NCBI RefSeq assembly: GCF_024494695.1
Contig: NZ_JANHDP010000005.1
Coordinates: forward strand, 248,001 to 312,000
Length of the DNA stretch: 64,000 nt
Origin: Natronoarchaeum rubrum
GTDB taxonomy: Archaea; Halobacteriota; Halobacteria; Halobacteriales; Natronoarchaeaceae
Direction of reading: 5' to 3'
Made by a program: the position numbers and the translations under genes
Shown: piece after piece, positions 43,477 through 52,672 of the stretch
Layout: each line of letters opens with the position of its first letter
How positions within the stretch are numbered: position 1 is the stretch's first letter
The notes under the pieces: generated by a model
The model's input: the letters and a program-made list of their open reading frames with translations, nothing else
Told to the model about the DNA's origin: nothing
The model's database searches: none

Positions 43477-44361
43477 TCACTTGTCCGGATCGGCGTTCTC
43501 TCGAACCCACTCGTACAGTTCGCCGCCGTCAGCCTCGATCCCCTGTCGGCGGAAGAAGGAGGCGACGTTTTCGCAGTCGCGTTCGAGGAACTCCTCGGCG
43601 TTGGGGTGGTGGATCGTGACGGCCTGCCCGACGTCGATAATCACCAGCTGGCCCTCGTAGAACAGCACGTTGTACTCGCTCAGGTCCCCGTGGACCAGCC
43701 CGGCGGCGTACAGCCGACGGACGTACTCCCGGACGACGCCGTAGGCGGTCTCGGGGTTCTCGATCGACACTTCGTCGAGGCGGCGCGCGCGCTCGCCGTC
43801 GGTGGCGACGAACTCCATCACCAGCACGTTGCGCTCGGCGGCCACAGGGTTGGGCACCCGCACGCCGGCCTTGCGAGCGCGTTCGAGGTTCGACAGCTCC
43901 TTGCGGGTCCACGCGAGCACGATCTCCTTCTTGTCGCCCAGCTCCTCGAAGCGCGGGTCGCCCACCAGGTACTCGCGCATGTCCTGGAAGTTCGTCGCCC
44001 GCGTGCGGTACACCTTGATGGCGACCTGCTCGGCGCCTTCGCCCAGCGTCTTCCGAGCGCGCTCGCCCGAGAGCGCCTCGTAGACGTTGGCCTCCTTGCC
44101 CGTCGAGACGGGGCCGCCCATCGCGTCGACGTAGCCGTCCTGGACGAGCTTGTACAGCGCGGCGAACGTGGCGTCGTCGAACGCCGAGTCCTGGACGATG
44201 AAGCGCTCGGAATCCTTGATGCGCTTGCGCCACTGGCTGAACTCGCGGTCCCGTTCGCGCGCGATCTTGTCGGCCTCCGTGTCCGTGACGTCGATCTCCT
44301 CGAACTCGTCGCCGGGGGCGTCGGCTTCGTCCGGATCGAGGAGGCCGTACTCGCCGTTCAT
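43477..44361 (-). CDS. rio1: RIO1-family serine/threonine protein kinase
   Basis: A 294-residue atypical kinase that matures the small ribosomal subunit. Motifs: ATP loop STGKEANVY (86-94), catalytic Lys116 (VAIKVYR), HGDLSEYN (224-231, Asp226) and the metal Asp243 in IDVGQ. The N-terminal extension (about 1-60) is acidic. It is the third gene of the aIF1A-zinc ribbon-RIO1 group on the minus strand, 54 nt after the zinc-ribbon gene. Confidence 0.95.
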   Translation of the reverse strand: MNGEYGLLDPDEADAPGDEFEEIDVTDTEADKIARERDREFSQWRKRIKDSERFIVQDSAFDDATFAALYKLVQDGYVDAMGGPVSTGKEANVYEALSGERARKTLGEGAEQVAIKVYRTRATNFQDMREYLVGDPRFEELGDKKEIVLAWTRKELSNLERARKAGVRVPNPVAAERNVLVMEFVATDGERARRLDEVSIENPETAYGVVREYVRRLYAAGLVHGDLSEYNVLFYEGQLVIIDVGQAVTIHHPNAEEFLERDCENVASFFRRQGIEADGGELYEWVRENADPDK

Positions 44362-44415
44362 CTACGACGGGCTAGGCGAGCCAGCCCTAAAAGGGTGCGT
44401 TCATCGGGACTGCTC

Positions 44416-44616
44416 TCACTCGTCGACGTCGGCGTACGCGCGAATCAGTCCGCATTCCGGACAGACGACGGCGTCGACGTCGAACTGCTCTTTGACGCCG
44501 ACGCGCCCCAGCAGTCCGTCCCTGGGCTCGTCGAGCACGAACCGCTCGGCGCCGGCGAGTCGACCGGCTTCCATCCCGACGCCGCAGTCGGGACAGCGCC
44601 GCTCGGTCGTCGTCAC
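44416..44616 (-). CDS. Small zinc-ribbon protein
   Basis: A 66-residue protein with a GTG start overlapping the aIF1A stop (GTGA), so it is translationally coupled. Two CxxC motifs, CPDCGVGM near the N-terminus and CPECGLIR near the C-terminus, make a zinc ribbon. The middle ([17 protein letters not shown]) is a short beta segment. The function is unknown. Its place between translation factor aIF1A and RIO1 suggests a ribosome or RNA role. Confidence 0.85.
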   Translation of the reverse strand: MTTTERRCPDCGVGMEAGRLAGAERFVLDEPRDGLLGRVGVKEQFDVDAVVCPECGLIRAYADVDE

Positions 44617-44891
44617 TGAATGTGGCCTTCCTCGCGGAGCTGGTCGGCGTCCTGCTTCTCGTAGCGCCAGGTGATGTCGGCTTTCTCGTCCTGCCAGTCC
44701 CACGGCTCGACGAGCACGACGTCGTCCTCCCTGATCCAGATGCGCTTTTGCATCTTGCCGGGGATCCGGGCGGTTCGTTCCGTGCCGTCGGCGCAGCGCA
44801 CTTCCACGCGATTCGCCCCGAGCATGTTCGTGACCTCCGCGAACACCTCGTCGTCTTCGGGCATGCGCAGGTCCTTCCGTCCGTCGCTCAT
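44613..44891 (-). CDS. eif1A: Translation initiation factor aIF1A
   Basis: A 92-residue OB-fold factor that binds the ribosomal A site during initiation. The N-terminus ([22 protein letters not shown]) and the ending [21 protein letters not shown] are characteristic of haloarchaeal aIF1A. The factor is strongly acidic. It opens the aIF1A-zinc ribbon-RIO1 operon. It overlaps the next gene by 4 nt. Confidence 0.95.
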   Translation of the reverse strand: MSDGRKDLRMPEDDEVFAEVTNMLGANRVEVRCADGTERTARIPGKMQKRIWIREDDVVLVEPWDWQDEKADITWRYEKQDADQLREEGHIQ

Positions 44892-45002
44892 GTTCGCCCC
44901 TTGGTGGCGGACGGTTTTAAAAACGCTGGATGCTTCCGGCCGCCACGGGGCGTCCGTCCGCTAAACGAAAAGGATTAACTGTCGTTCGGGTCCTCTCAGC
45001 GT

Positions 45003-45191
45003 ATGCTCAAACGACTCGGCGCGACCGGCATCGTCGGCCTGCTGGCGATCCTCGGCGGTATCGCGCTCATCGCGTATCACAGTCTCGTCGCCGCCGGCGG
45101 CATCGCGCTGGTGCTTGCCGGTATCGGTCTGGTCGTTCGTGCGCTCGTCTCCAGTCTCATCAACTCGATGGGGATGGGCGGAATGTTCTAG
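45003..45191 (+). CDS. Small two-helix membrane protein (DUF7470-like)
   Basis: A 62-residue protein starting MLKRLGATGIVGLLAILGGI. Two membrane helices (about 7-26 and 30-52) are followed by a polar Ser/Met/Gly end (INSMGMGGMF). The function is unknown; the family label is from memory. It lies between eif1A, from which it diverges, and the amylase gene, with which it converges. Confidence 0.7.
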   Translation: MLKRLGATGIVGLLAILGGIALIAYHSLVAAGGIALVLAGIGLVVRALVSSLINSMGMGGMF

Positions 45192-45379
45192 CGCGCCGAA
45201 TCCGCGTTCGGCGGAGCGACTGATTCGCCAGTGGCATCGCCAGCGCGATTCGCCAGCGGCGTCGCCGCGCGACGGCTCCTGCCGCCGCCGCTGTCACACT
45301 CCGCCGGCGCCGCCGCTGGCGCGTAGCAGTCAAAAAATCCGCGACGTCGTACTTGGCGAACGATGCGAGCGGTGGGTGA

Positions 45380-48300
45380 TTACTCCTCGTCGTCCTCGTC
45401 GTCGGACAGCCGACTGGCGGCCGCGGCGGCGCCGGCCACGCCGGCCGCACCTGCGGCGACGCCGAATCCGGGCAGCCCGTCGCTGCTCGAACCCTCCTCC
45501 TGCGATTCGTTGCCGGAGCTTTCGTTACCGCTGCCGTCGCCGCTGCCGTCGCCGTCACCGCCGTCACCGCTCCCGCTCCCGCTTCCGCCGCCACCGTAGT
45601 TGCCGACCGTGACGAACGGCAGGGAAACGGTGCTGTCGGCGGAGTAGTCGCTCAGGACCGACGCCTGGTCGGTGCCCTCGGGGGTGAGAATGTCCATCGC
45701 GGCCGGGTCGTTGGTGCCCGTGCCGCCGCCGATGGCGTGCTGGCTGTTCGACTCGGCGATGCCGCGGACGCCCTTGGTGCCGTACCCGTCGTAGGGGACG
45801 GTGATCGGCTGGAGCGCCATGCCGGTCTCCTCGTGGGACCAGTCGAGCGCGCCGCGGGGCACGTCGATCGAGACGGTCTTGCCGTCCGTGACGACGTTCA
45901 CGTCGGTCGAGATTGCCTCGCCGGCCGCGTTCTCGACCGCGAGAGTGCCCTCGCCGTGGACGACGACGCGGTAGTGGTACGGCTGGGCGAAGCCGAGGTT
46001 CGTCCCGCCGCGGCCTTCCGTGCCGCTCGGACCGCCGGCGTTGGGCGACGCCACGTAGATCTGGAACATCTGTTGGCTGAACCCGGTGCCGAAGCTCCAG
46101 GGGTTCTGGAGCTCCTCGGCCATCGTGTAGTTGAACCGAACGCGGCTCCGGGACGCCTCGACGCTGAAGGATGCGATGTCCCACGCGTTCTCGTAGTAGG
46201 CGTCGGCCGTGGGGAGCGTGTACTGTCCCGAGGCCATTCCGTCGCCGGTCGGGTCGTCGAAGCTGGCGACCTCCTGGAACTCGGTGGTGACCAGGACGTA
46301 GGGGATCTGGGCGAGCTCGCCCTCGGAGTAGGCCAGCGCGGCCGCCTGCGTGGTGTTGTCGTTCGACACCATGTCGATGACGTTGGGCGCGCTGCCGTTC
46401 TCGGCGCCGCCGAACGCGTTCGCGGACGCCTCGGACTCGACGGGCATGACGCCGCCCTCGGCCGACCCGTCGTAGCCGAGCATCAGGGGCGCCAGCTGCA
46501 TGCTCTCGGTCGGGACGTTGAGCTCTCGCTTGGGAATCTCCGCGATGATCTCGTACACCGCGTTGTTGATCTTGACGTTCCCCGTCGCAAGCTCGTTGCC
46601 GTCGGCGTCCTCGAGTCGGGCGCCGTTCTCGCCGTCGGCGACGACGCGGTAGTGGTACGGCTCGGCGAACTCGGCGTTCACGCCCGTTCGGGCGCTCGTG
46701 GCGCCGCCGTCACCGTTCCCGTCGCGCACGTACACCTGCAGGTGCTGGTGGGAGAGACCGTACTCCAGGTCGTCGGGGTTCGTCACCTCGGTGTCGACGC
46801 CGTAGATGAACTGGTAGTGGTCCTCGGTCTCGTGGACGCGGAAGGTGTCGATGTCGAACGTCCCGTCGGCGTAGCCGTCGCCGGTCGGGTACGTGTACGG
46901 CGCGGTGCCGTCCTCGGTGTCGGGCTGTCCCGGGCCGATGTCGTCACCCGTGGGGTCGCCCGTCTCGAAGACGGTCTGCCCGGTCGGGAGCAGCGACGGC
47001 GTCTCGAAGATCGCGATCGTGTCGACCTCCGCGACCGCCGCCGAGGCGCCGCTCGGAATCGAGAGGTCCTCGCCGCTGAGCAGGTCCGTGGTACTGACCT
47101 CCGGTCGGAGGTTGACCTGCGAGGGCTCCTCCTCGAAGTTGATGACGACGACGACCGTCTCGGGGCCCTCGACGTCGTCGAGGTGGCTCGCGTCGCGCCC
47201 GAACACGAGGAGGTTCGGCTCGGCCTTGGCGGCCGTCGCGAACCACTCGGCGGCCATGTCGGCGTCGGGCTTGAGCACGTCCATCTCCTGGTACGTGCCG
47301 ATCAGGTCCTTGTAGAACTGGAGGTGTTCCTCGTCGTACTCGTCCCAGTTCATGAACGCGCGCTTCTTGCCGCCGGGGAAGATGTCCCCGCTGCGCGGGT
47401 CGTCCTCGCCCATGTGTCGGCCCTCGCCGTACTCGCTGATCGCGCGTTCCTGTCCGTAGTAGACGAAGGGGACGCCGGGCAGCGTGACGCCGGCCGCCCA
47501 GCACGCGCGCTGTGCCTTCTTCGGGTTGTCGCGGGTACCGCCTTCGATGATCTGGTTGAGAAGGCGCTCCTCGTCGTGATTCTCGGTCGTGTTGAGGATC
47601 AGGGTGTGCTCCGGGAACCCTTCGGCTTTGCGACTGTTGATCGAGCTCAGAATCTCGTTGGCGGGCGCGTTGTCCCGTCCGATCCCCCGCATCGTGTTCA
47701 TGAACTCCGAGGTGTCGAAGTGCATGTCGAACTCGTTCTCGGCGAAGTGGGGATCCTTCGGGATCGACTCGTCGAGCATCAGGAACTCGCTGTTGTTCGA
47801 ACGGACGAGGTCTCGCACTTCCTTCCAGAAGCTGTGGGGCGTCCCCCACGCGATGTCGCAGCGGAACCCGTCGACGCCGACTTCGCCGGACCAGAAGTCC
47901 GCGACTGCGAGCATGTGCTCGCGCAGCGCCATGTTGTCGAAGTTCCAGTTGGGCTGCAGGCGCAGGCCCCAGAACCCGGTGTTGCCCGGCGCGGGGTCGA
48001 CGACGCCGCCGTCGGGACCGGTGATCGGGGCGTCCATCCGGTCGAACCAGTCGAAGTACTTCGAGTCCTGGTTCCACTCCTCGACCGGCAGGAACTCCCA
48101 GCTCTCCGCGGGCACTTCGTCGCCCTTGCTCGCGATCGTGTCCTGGAAGTAGGGGTGGTCGCGGCCGGCGTGGTTGATCACCATGTCGAACACGACCTTG
48201 ATGTCGTTTGCGTTACACTCTTCGATGAAGGCCTTGTACTCCTCGACCGTCCCGAGGTCGGAGGCGACGGACATGTAGTCCGTGGCGTCGTAGCCGTGGG

Positions 48301-49330
48301 GACCGCCGCCCGCGAGTTCCTTGCTCGAACTCACCGAGGGGTAGATCGGCGTCAGCCAGACGGCGTCGATGCCGAGCTCGTCGAGGTAGCTGACTCGCTC
48401 GGTGAGATACTGCATGTCGGTCTCACCGCGCTCGCCGGCGAAAGAGCGGGTGAAGATCTCGTACATCACGCCGTCTTTCATCCACTCGGGCGGACGGTTG
48501 GGCAGGTGAACCTCGCCGTCGGCGTCGAGCATGACCGTGTCGGCCATCCCGTGGACGTCGCCGTCGTAGGGCGCGGCGTGGACGCGCGCGGCGTCGCCGC
48601 TGATCGCGCTCGCGGGGACGCGCGCCGTCGTTCCCTCGTCGACGATGTCACTCGTCGAGAGCGCGTCGCGGTCGTCCGCGAGGAACTCGACCGTCAGGTC
48701 CTCGGGATTCGCGTTGCTGTTAGGCGACAGCTTGGCGTTGGACTCGATGACGAACTCGCCGGCCTCGCTGTCGAACTCGGCGTCCAGCGAGAGGCGCGGC
48801 GGGCCGCCCGCTCCGTCGGGCGTCGCGGGGAACGCGTGGATCGTCATCTCGTGGGTACCGTCCGGGGCGTCGACCTCGACGACGTACGTGCCCGGCGCGT
48901 CGGCGGTGAACTCCGCGACGTTCTTTTTACCGTCGTCCCAGCGCGGCTCGCCGTCCTCGTCGTCGGTCTCGAAGGCGAGCACGTCGCCGCTGCTACCGTC
49001 GGGCGACTCGGCGAGCGACCACTGGAAGTCGTCGGCGCTGTAGTTGGCCGCATCGGCGTCGATGTCGACGACGCGCGGCGCGAGGTTGTCGCGGTCGAAG
49101 ACGTGGCTGCCGTCGACGTAGATGGAGTTGCGCAGCGATTCGCCGACCTCGACGAATCGTGGTTCGCCGGGGTGATGGGAGTCCGCGCCGTTCGATGCTG
49201 CCTGCTGAAGCGCCGGCTGCGTCTCCGCGCTACCGTAGCCGGAAGACAGCGAGAGCGCGCCGAGCCCGGCGATGCCGCCGAGCACGCTTCGTCGATTCGT
49301 TGTGGGGGTGAGATTATCGTTGTTGCTCAT
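45380..49330 (-). CDS. Secreted GH13 alpha-amylase/glucodextranase-like enzyme with two binding modules
   Basis: A 1316-residue exported glycosidase. A Tat signal (NRRSVLGGIAGLGALSLSSG) precedes N-terminal beta domains (to about 285). The GH13 catalytic barrel has four motifs: DMVINHAG (about 385), GFRCDIAW with the nucleophile Asp (about 490), the acid Glu in LMLDES (about 520) and ENHDEER (about 585). Then come two related modules like the C-terminal domain of glucodextranase (about 835-1000 and 1040-1240), a Gly/Ser-rich linker and LPGFG followed by a hydrophobic helix, as in PGF-CTERM. The tail ends SRLSDDEDDEE instead of Arg-rich residues. Confidence 0.92.
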   Translation of the reverse strand: MSNNDNLTPTTNRRSVLGGIAGLGALSLSSGYGSAETQPALQQAASNGADSHHPGEPRFVEVGESLRNSIYVDGSHVFDRDNLAPRVVDIDADAANYSADDFQWSLAESPDGSSGDVLAFETDDEDGEPRWDDGKKNVAEFTADAPGTYVVEVDAPDGTHEMTIHAFPATPDGAGGPPRLSLDAEFDSEAGEFVIESNAKLSPNSNANPEDLTVEFLADDRDALSTSDIVDEGTTARVPASAISGDAARVHAAPYDGDVHGMADTVMLDADGEVHLPNRPPEWMKDGVMYEIFTRSFAGERGETDMQYLTERVSYLDELGIDAVWLTPIYPSVSSSKELAGGGPHGYDATDYMSVASDLGTVEEYKAFIEECNANDIKVVFDMVINHAGRDHPYFQDTIASKGDEVPAESWEFLPVEEWNQDSKYFDWFDRMDAPITGPDGGVVDPAPGNTGFWGLRLQPNWNFDNMALREHMLAVADFWSGEVGVDGFRCDIAWGTPHSFWKEVRDLVRSNNSEFLMLDESIPKDPHFAENEFDMHFDTSEFMNTMRGIGRDNAPANEILSSINSRKAEGFPEHTLILNTTENHDEERLLNQIIEGGTRDNPKKAQRACWAAGVTLPGVPFVYYGQERAISEYGEGRHMGEDDPRSGDIFPGGKKRAFMNWDEYDEEHLQFYKDLIGTYQEMDVLKPDADMAAEWFATAAKAEPNLLVFGRDASHLDDVEGPETVVVVINFEEEPSQVNLRPEVSTTDLLSGEDLSIPSGASAAVAEVDTIAIFETPSLLPTGQTVFETGDPTGDDIGPGQPDTEDGTAPYTYPTGDGYADGTFDIDTFRVHETEDHYQFIYGVDTEVTNPDDLEYGLSHQHLQVYVRDGNGDGGATSARTGVNAEFAEPYHYRVVADGENGARLEDADGNELATGNVKINNAVYEIIAEIPKRELNVPTESMQLAPLMLGYDGSAEGGVMPVESEASANAFGGAENGSAPNVIDMVSNDNTTQAAALAYSEGELAQIPYVLVTTEFQEVASFDDPTGDGMASGQYTLPTADAYYENAWDIASFSVEASRSRVRFNYTMAEELQNPWSFGTGFSQQMFQIYVASPNAGGPSGTEGRGGTNLGFAQPYHYRVVVHGEGTLAVENAAGEAISTDVNVVTDGKTVSIDVPRGALDWSHEETGMALQPITVPYDGYGTKGVRGIAESNSQHAIGGGTGTNDPAAMDILTPEGTDQASVLSDYSADSTVSLPFVTVGNYGGGGSGSGSGDGGDGDGSGDGSGNESSGNESQEEGSSSDGLPGFGVAAGAAGVAGAAAAASRLSDDEDDEE

Positions 49331-49719
49331 GAGTTACTTCGGTGTCCGAAGCGGTCGTCTGTGGGTCTGCAGTGCCGAAATCGAACCCGCCGGGACGCGG
49401 GTCCAGTTCGGGACGGCACCGTCGCTGACGATCGTTCACCGTGACGTGAGTACGGCGTCGAACCGAACGGGCACCGTGCCGTGTCGCGGTTCGACGGACC
49501 GATCGCCGGTCCGGGTCGTCGCAACCGTTGCCAACGCCTCGTCGACACGACACGATGTAATCTTTCTTCATGCTTAATGGTGCGTCTGTGATTAACATTT
49601 GCCTGTAGTTATTCGTGTACGTAAATGGGTTTGTTATTTACATTATTAGTTACAGCTGTACATAGTCGAACGTACCCGAGGCAAGCGTGACACTCGACAG
49701 TAGTCGTCGACTCCGGCCG
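49331..49719. other. Intergenic region, AT-rich in part
   Basis: About 389 bp between the amylase start and the H-NOX-like stop. No gene is supported. The stretch 49555-49670 is far richer in A and T than the rest of the window (for example gttatttacattattagttac at 49632-49652). It may act as the amylase promoter or regulatory region, although no close TATA box precedes 49330. Confidence 0.6.
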
Positions 49720-50253
49720 TCAGGCGAACGCGACCCGGAGCGTACAGTGGTCAGCGCCCTCCCGCGCGCACTCGGGTTCGCTGATCGAGACGTCGTCGTC
49801 GTAGTGGTCCGCGACGCCGAGCACGACGCCGCGCGCCAGCGAGCACAGTTTCCGGTCCGAGTCGTAGGTAACGACGACATCGCCGCCGTCAGCCCCGGTC
49901 GCGACGTCGGGCAGGTCCGAGTCCTCGTCCTGGGCGCCGACCCGCTCGTAGACGATTTCCAGCGCCAGCAGCAGCTCCCGCGTCGCCCAGTCGTCCCGGA
50001 CGTGAGCCTTGAACGTGTTCAACAGCTCCGGAGCGAGACGGCGCCCGAAGGCTCGCTGGACGTCCGCCTCGGACTCGCCGGTCGCGGCCGCCAGCGCCTC
50101 GAACACTGCAGTCACTTCCTCGTCGGGGTAGTGCGTCACCGGTAGATACAGCTTCGGCTCCAGCCCCGCGCGGTCGACGATTTCGTCCCACTCGACCGCG
50201 TCGATGTCCTCTTCGACGTGCTCTTTGAGCGTTTTGTGAACGATCCCGTGCAT
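49720..50253 (-). CDS. H-NOX-like (HNOB) protein lacking the proximal heme histidine
   Basis: A 177-residue soluble protein. It starts MHGIVHKTLKEHVEEDI and continues EWDEIVDRAGLEP, the fold of heme-nitric-oxide/oxygen-binding (H-NOX) proteins. The heme-propionate motif Y-x-S-x-R is present as Y130, S132, R134. The proximal heme ligand, His at about 102 in H-NOX, aligns with Tyr102 (EIVYERV). Three cysteines (C137, C162, C170) resemble the zinc cysteines of bacterial H-NOX. So heme binding is doubtful, and a thiol/zinc redox role is possible. The ATG at 50253 begins the domain; a TTG at 50304 is also in frame. Confidence 0.82.
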   Translation of the reverse strand: MHGIVHKTLKEHVEEDIDAVEWDEIVDRAGLEPKLYLPVTHYPDEEVTAVFEALAAATGESEADVQRAFGRRLAPELLNTFKAHVRDDWATRELLLALEIVYERVGAQDEDSDLPDVATGADGGDVVVTYDSDRKLCSLARGVVLGVADHYDDDVSISEPECAREGADHCTLRVAFA

Positions 50254-50304
50254 ACGTTCAGTCCCGTCCTCCCGATCGCGTGCGTCCGTACATACGTCAA
50301 CCAA

Positions 50305-50322
50305 GCGTAAGCATCGCGTAAG
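50305..50322. promoter_or_regulatory. Direct repeat upstream of the H-NOX-like gene
   Basis: The 7-bp gcgtaag occurs twice, at 50305-50311 and 50316-50322, 11 bp apart, close to one helical turn. It lies 52-69 bp upstream of the ATG at 50253 and could be a tandem binding site. Confidence 0.3.
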
Positions 50323-50367
50323 TATTCCGGCGTTCCGGCGAACCGCAACGGCGTCTGTCGGTCCGGT

Positions 50368-51225
50368 TCAGCGACGCTCCAGCGCCGCCGCGATCGCCGG
50401 CGCGGCGCTGACCTCGCTCTGTGGCCGCTCGATCGTGTCGGTGCCGTAGATCGCCGCGACGCCGGCTCGCGAGAGCTTCGTGACCGCGTTGCTCGCCAGC
50501 AGCGGGTGGACGCAGGTGACGTACACGTCGGCGGCGCCCCGGTCGTCGAGCACGCCGACGGCCTCGCTCATCGTCGAGCCGGTCGCGATGATGTCGTCGA
50601 CGACCACGACGTCCCGCCCCTCGACGGCGGCGTCGCTCGGCGTCACCTCGACGTCGCTGTCCGAGTGGCGGGTCTTCTCGAAGTAGTCGACCTCGCCGCC
50701 GCCCGCCGCGTCCCTGACGGTCTCGGCGAGTTCGATCGCGCCCGCGTCGGGCGAGAGATACAGCGGGTCGGTCAGGTCGTCGGGCAGCGGCTCGGCCAAC
50801 TGATCGGCCGCGGTCACCGCGGTCGCAGACGGCTCGAAAAAGTCACAGACCGCCTCCTCGTGGGGGTCGACGGTGATCACGCGGTCGGCGCCCGTGCTGA
50901 TCGCCCGCGCGACGGCGCGGGCCGACACCGGTTCGCCGGCCGCGAACGCCCGGTCCTGCCGGGCGTAGCCCATGTACGGCAGCACCGTGACGACCTGCTC
51001 GAAGCCGGCCTCGCGGGCGGCGTCCTGCAGCTGGAGCAGTTCGAGGTGGGCGTCGCTCGTCGGCGTCGACGCGACGACGACGGCGCGTTCCCCGTCTGTC
51101 TGTCCGATCTGTGCCATCAGTTCACCGTCCGGGAACCGGTCGAACTCGACGGGCGCGAGGGGCTCGTCGAGCTCGCGGGCCAGCGCGGCGGCGATCGACT
51201 GGGAGTGGCGTCCGCTGAGGATCAT
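50368..51225 (-). CDS. prs: Ribose-phosphate diphosphokinase (PRPP synthetase)
   Basis: A 285-residue enzyme that makes PRPP from ribose-5-phosphate and ATP. The ATP/Mg region PYMGYARQDRAFAAGEPVSA and the PRPP loop VVVVDDIIATGSTMSEA are clear. The N-terminus MILSGRHSQSIAAALARELD is typical of archaeal class-III type enzymes. With rpiA at 54082 it links the pentose phosphate pool to nucleotide and histidine synthesis. An upstream in-frame stretch was rejected because it is basic and unlike this proteome. Confidence 0.93.
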   Translation of the reverse strand: MILSGRHSQSIAAALARELDEPLAPVEFDRFPDGELMAQIGQTDGERAVVVASTPTSDAHLELLQLQDAAREAGFEQVVTVLPYMGYARQDRAFAAGEPVSARAVARAISTGADRVITVDPHEEAVCDFFEPSATAVTAADQLAEPLPDDLTDPLYLSPDAGAIELAETVRDAAGGGEVDYFEKTRHSDSDVEVTPSDAAVEGRDVVVVDDIIATGSTMSEAVGVLDDRGAADVYVTCVHPLLASNAVTKLSRAGVAAIYGTDTIERPQSEVSAAPAIAAALERR

Positions 51226-51290
51226 ATCCGACCGAACTCCGGCGAGCGGTAAACCCGTTTTCGTTCGGGTCGCGAGCACCGCCGCATTTC

Positions 51291-52079
51291 TCACTCGGCG
51301 ACGGCGCAGCCGACGACCCCTCGGAGTCCGAGCGGCTGGTGGCGCCACCCGTCGCCGGCGTCGACCAGAAACGTCCCGTCGGCGGTCGCGACGTACGTCG
51401 CCGGACCGTATGCGACGCCCGCGGGATCGGCGTCGACGGGCAGCTCGACCGGGCTCCACTCCCCGCCGCTCGTGCGCGCGTAGAACACACTATCCACGAC
51501 GGCGTGGGCCCGACCGTCGGCGTCGGCCGCGACGAGCGTCGCGTCGCCCTCTATCTCGCGGGTCCAGCCGTCCTGATACCGGTAGACGCCCGCCGCGGTC
51601 GCGGCCAGATCGACCGCGCCCGACGCCACGTCCGCCGCGGCGTCGAGATCGGGGTCATCGAGACGTTCCGAGAGCCGGTAGACGCCGTCGCTCGCCGCTG
51701 CGAGATCGCCGTCGATCGCCCGGACGGCGCCGCCAGCGCTCCCGATCTCGCTCCACACGTCGGGATCCGTCGCGGTCGCTACTCGACCGTTCTCGTCGCC
51801 GGCGACGACTGCGCCGTCGCGGAAGCCGACCGCGGACGCCGCTCCGAAGCCGAGTTCGAGCGGTTCGTCGCCGAGCAGGACGACGTCCTCGCCCGTCGCG
51901 ACCGCGATCTGGCCGGCTCGCCCGGCGACGTCGATCGCGGCGGTCCGGTACTCGACGCCGAACTCGCCCACGAGGTCGGCCGACACCGACACCGCCGCGA
52001 CGCCGACGCCGGAGCCGACGAACGCGCGCGTCCGACCGGATTTCTTCGCGAAGATCCGCTTTTCCTCGATCGTCGTCAT
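51291..52079 (-). CDS. Beta-propeller-like protein (HVO_0234 type)
   Basis: A 262-residue soluble protein starting MTTIEEKRIFAKKSGRTRAFV. Repeated strands of the type VVAGDENGRVATATDPDVWSEIG, GVYRLSERLDD and GVYRYQDGWTREIEG recur about every 35-40 residues and suggest a WD40-like propeller with 5-7 blades. No catalytic motif is visible. I recall a similar haloarchaeal family named after HVO_0234; this is from memory. It lies upstream of prs on the same strand and diverges from the gene at 52162. Confidence 0.75.
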   Translation of the reverse strand: MTTIEEKRIFAKKSGRTRAFVGSGVGVAAVSVSADLVGEFGVEYRTAAIDVAGRAGQIAVATGEDVVLLGDEPLELGFGAASAVGFRDGAVVAGDENGRVATATDPDVWSEIGSAGGAVRAIDGDLAAASDGVYRLSERLDDPDLDAAADVASGAVDLAATAAGVYRYQDGWTREIEGDATLVAADADGRAHAVVDSVFYARTSGGEWSPVELPVDADPAGVAYGPATYVATADGTFLVDAGDGWRHQPLGLRGVVGCAVAE

Positions 52080-52161
52080 GTGATCCGGAACGGTTGGGGC
52101 GCCCGAAAGCGTTCCGACGCGCGGCCGAAGGTTCACGCCGCTGGCCGCCGAACGAGCGTCC

Positions 52162-52443
52162 GTGAGCGATCTCTCAGAGCTGGTCGCCCGGCTCCACGAG
52201 CAGTTGCGGGCGACCGAGGAACTCCCCGTCGACCGGACCGCCGGCCGCTGGATCGGCGAGGCTCAGGCCGTCGCCGCCGACGTGGCGGAGGGCGATCCGC
52301 CCGAGTCGGTCGTCGCCGATCGGGTCGGCCACGTCCGGCGGCTGCTCGCGGAAGTCGACGACGCCGGCGACGAAGCGGCGACCGAGCACGTCGAGCGGGC
52401 GAGCGAACTGGCCGAAGAAATTCTCGATCGGGTCGAGGAGTGA
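52162..52443 (+). CDS. Small acidic helical protein
   Basis: A 93-residue protein with a GTG start (SDLSELVARLHEQLRATEELP). It is helical and rich in Glu, Asp and Ala, ending ASELAEEILDRVEE. It could form a helical bundle or coiled coil with a partner; no enzyme motif is seen. It diverges from the propeller-like gene with 82 bp between start codons. The 229 bp after it hold a TATA-like tttataat at about 52529-52536 but no gene. Confidence 0.7.
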   Translation: MSDLSELVARLHEQLRATEELPVDRTAGRWIGEAQAVAADVAEGDPPESVVADRVGHVRRLLAEVDDAGDEAATEHVERASELAEEILDRVEE

Positions 52444-52672
52444 CGGCGTCATCGCGTCGGCACTCTCTCGTCGACAGCTGCGCGTCGGCGTCTCCATATC
52501 TGCATCCTGCGTCGGCGCCCGGACGTTTATAATCGAACGGGCGGCGACAGCCGGCGTGCCCTGATCACGGTCCCGGCGCGGTCGAGGCGGGTGCGCGGTG
52601 CGCCGCGTCGGGTCGACGACCGCAACCTCCGGACAGCGCCGCCTGTCAGCCCCGAACACCCGCCCCAGCGGC

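Noticed and set aside
45737..49444. 1235-residue open frame opposite the amylase gene
   Set aside because: Antisense shadow of the GH13 gene; composition is dominated by Val, Arg, Asp and His with no recognisable fold.
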